NCBI GenBank assembly: GCA_036123135.1
Contig: JAZADZ010000100.1
Span: 1-19,403 of the forward strand
Length of the DNA stretch: 19,403 nucleotides
Source: GCA-2716065 sp036123135
GTDB lineage: Bacteria; Bacteroidota; Bacteroidia; Flavobacteriales_D; Parvicellaceae
Reading direction: 5' to 3'
The translations under genes were made by a program, and so were the position numbers. Positions 16,443 to 19,403 of the stretch are shown one piece after another. A model generated the notes under the pieces. That model was not told where the DNA came from. It worked only from the letters and a program-made list of their open reading frames with translations, and did not search any database. Within the stretch, counting starts at the first letter, position 1; each line of letters begins with the position of its first letter.

Positions 16443-17393
16443 ATGGATTTGATGGATGGAATAGTTTATCGGTCAACTGGAAGTTGGTATTTGGTAAAGT
16501 CTGAGGACGGTATGTTTGTTGAGGCAAGGATAAAGGGAAAATTCAGAAACAAAAACATCAAAACAACCAATCCCATTTCAGTTGGTGATGTGGTTTCTTA
16601 TTCTTTAAAAGAGGATGGTAAAGGTTGGATAGAAAATATTCACCCTAGAAAAAATTATATGATTCGAAAATCTGTGAATCTTTCTAAAGAGGCGCACATT
16701 ATCGGATCCAACATAGATTTATGCGTTCTTGTCGCTACAGTATCTAATCCAGAAACTTCAACTGGTTTTATCGATCGATTTACTGTGACTGCACAAGCGT
16801 ATGATATCCCCATTTTATTGGTGTTTAATAAGCTGGATTTATATGACATCCAAGACATGCAACTGCTAGAGGAATACATTGCTGTTTATGAAAATGCTAG
16901 ATTTGATTGTTTGGTTACATCCGTAAAAAATAATTTTGGTATAGAAAAATTAAAAAGAAAACTAGAAAATAAAACAGTATTATTTTCTGGGCACAGTGGT
17001 GCTGGTAAATCCTCAATAATCAATGCCATGAATCCTAGTTTAGATTTGACTGTTGGTGAATTATCCGAAGCGCACCAAAAAGGAAAACACACCACAACTT
17101 TCGCACAAATGTTTGATTTGTCAGAATCAATCCGCTTAATTGACACACCTGGAATTAAGGGATTTGGATTAATTGACGTAGGAAAACACGAGCTTGCTCA
17201 ATTTTTTCCAGAAATGTTTGCTCTTTCTAGTAATTGTAAGTTTCATAATTGTGTCCATATTAACGAGCCTGGATGTGCTGTCTTACAAGCACTTAATAAT
17301 GGAGACATTGCTGATTTTAGATACCAGAGCTATTTTTCCATGTACAATGACGATTCAGAAGAAACTTTTAGAACATTAAATCATTCGCAATGA
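16443..17393 (+). CDS. rsgA: Small-subunit-dependent GTPase RsgA
   Basis: 316-residue circularly permuted GTPase that checks 30S maturation and releases RbfA. An N-terminal OB-fold (about 1-75) precedes a permuted G domain: G4 NKLD (129-132) comes before G1 GHSGAGKSS (183-191) and G3 DTPG (234-237). The C-terminal zinc motif is intact: C265, C270, H272 and C278 in a CX4CXHX5C pattern. The ATG at 16443 gives MDLMDGIVYRSTGSWYLV; the internal ATG at 16452 (MDGIV...) is equally plausible. Its stop overlaps the dtd start (ATGA), so it heads an operon rsgA-dtd-mazG-like. No exact promoter box was found in the gap to gldA. Confidence 0.96.
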   Translation: MDLMDGIVYRSTGSWYLVKSEDGMFVEARIKGKFRNKNIKTTNPISVGDVVSYSLKEDGKGWIENIHPRKNYMIRKSVNLSKEAHIIGSNIDLCVLVATVSNPETSTGFIDRFTVTAQAYDIPILLVFNKLDLYDIQDMQLLEEYIAVYENARFDCLVTSVKNNFGIEKLKRKLENKTVLFSGHSGAGKSSIINAMNPSLDLTVGELSEAHQKGKHTTTFAQMFDLSESIRLIDTPGIKGFGLIDVGKHELAQFFPEMFALSSNCKFHNCVHINEPGCAVLQALNNGDIADFRYQSYFSMYNDDSEETFRTLNHSQ

Positions 17394-17839
17394 GACTTGT
17401 TGTGCAAAGGGTTAAGGAGGCTAGGGTATTGGCTGATGGTATTGTTATGGGAAGAATCAATTTGGGACTCCTAGTATTTTTGGGAGTCGAATATAACGAC
17501 GAACTAGAGGACGTTTCGTGGTTGGTCAAAAAAGTATTGGGTATACGGATTTTCTCTGATGGCGATGGTAAAATGAATTGTTCCCTAAACCAAGTAAATG
17601 CTAGCGTACTTGTTGTCAGTCAATTTACTCTTCATGCCTCCATTAAAAAGGGCAATAGACCTTCTTTTTTAGCTGCTGCCGAACCAGTTAAAGCAAACGA
17701 GATGTATGAAAAATTTATTTTTGGAATCAAAAATGAAGGCATCCATGTTGAATCGGGTAAATTTGGTGCCAATATGCAAGTAGAATTAGTAAACGATGGT
17801 CCAGTTACAATTTTAATGGATTCAAAAAATAAAGAATAA
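17390..17839 (+). CDS. dtd: D-aminoacyl-tRNA deacylase
   Basis: 149-residue dimeric deacylase that removes D-amino acids (and glycine mischarged on tRNA-Ala) from tRNA. It starts MRLVVQRVKEARV, as in the family, and carries the two active-site motifs: SQFTL (77-81) and NDGPVT (135-140, including the Gly-Pro pair that gives chiral proofreading). Length is standard. It overlaps rsgA by 4 nt (ATGA) and the next gene by 1 nt (TAATG), so all three are probably co-translated. Confidence 0.96.
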   Translation: MRLVVQRVKEARVLADGIVMGRINLGLLVFLGVEYNDELEDVSWLVKKVLGIRIFSDGDGKMNCSLNQVNASVLVVSQFTLHASIKKGNRPSFLAAAEPVKANEMYEKFIFGIKNEGIHVESGKFGANMQVELVNDGPVTILMDSKNKE

Positions 17840-18168
17840 TGACTATTAATGAAGCACAGAAAGTTGTGGATCAATGGATAACCACTACAGGCGTTAGGTA
17901 TTTTAATGAGCTCACCAACATGGCTCTTTTGACTGAAGAGGTAGGTGAAGTAGCAAGAATAATTGCTAGAAAATATGGCGAACAAAGCGCAAAATTAACA
18001 GATGAGAATAAACTACTGGGAGAGGAACTTGCAGATGTTTTTTTTGTGCTAATATGTTTAGCCAATCAGACTGGAGTTGATTTACAACAGGCATTAAAAG
18101 ATAGTTTAGAAAAAAAAACCAAGCGAGATGCCACAAGACACAAACAGAACCCTAAATTGAAGGATTAG
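17839..18168 (+). CDS. MazG-like nucleotide pyrophosphohydrolase
   Basis: 109-residue single-domain all-alpha NTP pyrophosphatase. The metal-binding motifs are present: EExxE at residues 33-37 and ExxD at 63-66 (GEELADV). It is about half the length of E. coli MazG, which has two such domains, and fits the short MazG-like/dCTPase-type house-cleaning enzymes that hydrolyse non-canonical NTPs to NMP and pyrophosphate. Substrate cannot be read from the sequence. The ATG overlaps the dtd stop (TAATG). The C-terminus is lysine-rich and its last codon and stop overlap the stop end of the opposite-strand gene by 4 nt. Confidence 0.88.
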   Translation: MTINEAQKVVDQWITTTGVRYFNELTNMALLTEEVGEVARIIARKYGEQSAKLTDENKLLGEELADVFFVLICLANQTGVDLQQALKDSLEKKTKRDATRHKQNPKLKD

Positions 18169-18548
18169 TCTTTTCTAAATAGGTAAGAAGTCCTATAAAG
18201 ATAAGTTTCGTTGTTTTTTGTTTTGAGTTCTTTAACGACAAGTTGGTGGTCTTCCTTAATCGTTATTTCAAAGGAAGATTCTTCGGTTTCGTATACAGCT
18301 TTATCCTTTTCAATAGTAAACTTTCCAAGTAATTTTTCTTTAGGAATAACTCCATGACTTTCTCCATTTACAGATTTAGAAAAAATTTCATTGTTCTTGG
18401 TGAATTCAAAGTAAGTGATAACACCAGCTGTAAAAATTTTATTATCGATTTGTTTTACTTCCCATTTTCCAATAAGTTTTTCCCCTAAATTTTGAGAATG
18501 GATATTGGTTAAAATGAGCATCGAAAAAATAAACAATAAAGTTCTCAT
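18165..18548 (-). CDS. Secreted lipocalin-like protein
   Basis: 127 residues from the ATG at 18548, beginning MRTLLFIFSMLILTNIHSQ, a clear signal peptide with the S-Q end typical of this phylum. A TTG at 18575 would add nine residues (MVKLVKKIS) but is less likely. The mature part starts LGEKLIGKWEVKQID, the G-x-W opening of small lipocalin-like beta-barrel domains common in Bacteroidota, then alternates short beta-strands with a charged pattern. It has no lipobox Cys, so it is probably periplasmic or secreted. It is convergent with the mazG-like gene, sharing 4 bp at the stops, and divergent from the membrane-protein gene. Ligand and role unknown. Confidence 0.75.
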   Translation of the reverse strand: MRTLLFIFSMLILTNIHSQNLGEKLIGKWEVKQIDNKIFTAGVITYFEFTKNNEIFSKSVNGESHGVIPKEKLLGKFTIEKDKAVYETEESSFEITIKEDHQLVVKELKTKNNETYLYRTSYLFRKD

Positions 18549-18608
18549 GGATATTTTTTTAACCAATTTAACCAATTGTTTTATAACTTGAGAAAGTTAT
18601 CTTATGAA

Positions 18609-19352
18609 ATGAAATCAAAGCTGTCATTTTACCTTGTGCGTTTCCCATCTTTTGCAATTGGTCTTTTTTTTATTTTAATACTAATTGCGGCTTTTTTATA
18701 TCCTGGTTCTCAAAGAGAGGGCATCGGATTTGAATGCGATTATTACTCATTTACACACAATTTTTTAAGTGAATTGGGAACCTTCACTATTAACTCTGAC
18801 GAAACAAACCCCTTTGCCATTAAAGAAGACAATACACCATCCATGCTATTATTTAATGGTTCCTTAGTTTTAGTAGGGATGACAATTTTATTGTTTTATT
18901 GCTACTTTGAGAAGCTATTTGTTTTTGCTGAGGATTCGGTTGGGGCTCTAAAAAATTCAAAAATTGCAAAACCTATTGGCATCCTTGCTGGAATATTATA
19001 TGCTGGAGTCGGATTAGTACCGCATGATTTACATTTTGGTTGGCACATTTTCTTTGCCAATGGTGCTTTCTTGACACTTCTTTTCCTTTGTATTTTTCAT
19101 GCATTGGCCGTATATAAATCGGAGAATTTTACGAATATTTATGCCCTCGGATATATACTCTTTATTGTTTTTTTAGCCGTTTATTTGGTTATTATCTTTT
19201 TTGGTCCTCAAATTGGACCAGGCTCAGTGTATACTGAGAATGATTTAATTCTTCAAGTTGTGGCACAAAAAGTAATTGTACTTACTTTCATCCTCTCGAT
19301 TTTATTTCAAGTTCGGGGAATTCAAATTTTTTTAAAACAAGCTAATCATTAA
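18609..19352 (+). CDS. Multi-pass membrane protein, DUF998-like
   Basis: 247 residues from ATG 18609; the same frame can begin at TTG 18576 (258 residues), but the ATG places the first helix directly after MKSKLSFYLVRFPS. Six or so hydrophobic segments are visible, with a conserved-looking first loop (YYSFTHNFLSELGTF) and a second helix pair beginning LLFNGSLVLVG; this is the layout of DUF998 proteins, which resemble integral-membrane enzymes or sensors of unknown function. A histidine-containing loop (GLVPHDLHFGWH) connects helices 3 and 4 and might bind metal or lipid headgroups, which is speculation. It is divergent from the lipocalin-like gene (60 bp between the ATGs). Confidence 0.7.
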   Translation: MKSKLSFYLVRFPSFAIGLFFILILIAAFLYPGSQREGIGFECDYYSFTHNFLSELGTFTINSDETNPFAIKEDNTPSMLLFNGSLVLVGMTILLFYCYFEKLFVFAEDSVGALKNSKIAKPIGILAGILYAGVGLVPHDLHFGWHIFFANGAFLTLLFLCIFHALAVYKSENFTNIYALGYILFIVFLAVYLVIIFFGPQIGPGSVYTENDLILQVVAQKVIVLTFILSILFQVRGIQIFLKQANH

Positions 19353-19403
19353 GCTTTTGTTTTAGGGAATCGATTACTGATTTAGAATTTCCAATAAAAA
19401 TTT
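19342..19403 (-). CDS. Possible 3' end of a minus-strand gene (partial)
   Basis: One minus-strand frame is open from the right edge to a TAG at 19342-19344 and reads IFIGNSKSVIDSLKQKLND, a plausible amphipathic protein C-terminus. It would overlap the convergent membrane-protein gene by 11 nt. A second frame is open only to a TAA near 19374. With 20 codons visible no family can be assigned. Confidence 0.35.
   Translation of the reverse strand, partial: IFIGNSKSVIDSLKQKLND

Noticed and set aside
17632..17985. Minus-strand open frame of 117 codons across dtd and the mazG-like gene
   Set aside because: Both genes beneath it carry intact active-site motifs on the plus strand, so this is a shadow frame.

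Overview
The window looks like a chromosomal segment of a low-GC, probably gliding Bacteroidota bacterium, most likely from the Flavobacteriales. Four signals support this: a PorP/SprF-like protein paired with a giant PKD-repeat protein carrying a type B type IX secretion (T9SS) C-terminal domain; a GldA-type ABC ATPase; near absence of Shine-Dalgarno sequences, with A/T-rich leaders; and promoters of the Bacteroidota form TTTG-N19-TAnnTTTG. The genus cannot be fixed from the sequence alone. No transposase, integrase, phage gene, CRISPR array or resistance gene was seen.

Layout. Positions 1-1039 (minus) hold most of a class 3 aldehyde dehydrogenase that runs off the left edge. Divergent from it, 1190-3130 (plus) encodes a lipoprotein joining a PQQ-like beta-propeller to a C-terminal SPOR domain. 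Convergent to that is a minus-strand cell-surface operon: a 2414-residue PKD/Ig-like protein (11585-4341) overlapping by 4 nt a PorP/SprF-like outer-membrane protein (4344-3169). Then come a minus-strand initiator tRNA (11725-11653) with its own terminator and, back to back with it, era and der on the plus strand. Convergent to der is metK (minus), whose leader carries a SAM-II riboswitch; upstream of metK on the same strand is gldA. Divergent from gldA is a tightly overlapping plus-strand operon rsgA-dtd-mazG-like, followed by a minus-strand lipocalin-like secreted protein, a plus-strand DUF998-like membrane protein and a possible gene end at the right edge.

Two themes stand out. The first is a T9SS surface module: a giant exported protein plus its probable dedicated PorP/SprF partner, with gldA nearby for gliding. 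The second is translation: initiator tRNA, three ribosome-assembly GTPases (Era, Der, RsgA), D-aminoacyl-tRNA deacylase, and SAM synthetase under riboswitch control.

The most interesting items are regulatory or architectural rather than new enzyme families. They are a 31-35 bp segment that appears to serve as promoter in both directions for initiator tRNA and era, with the predicted tRNA start at or within 1-2 nt of its mature 5' end; an initiator tRNA with U1-A72 in place of C1xA72; a mosaic, recently homogenised repeat inside the giant surface gene; and the propeller-SPOR lipoprotein. I did not find convincing evidence of an entirely undescribed multi-gene system.
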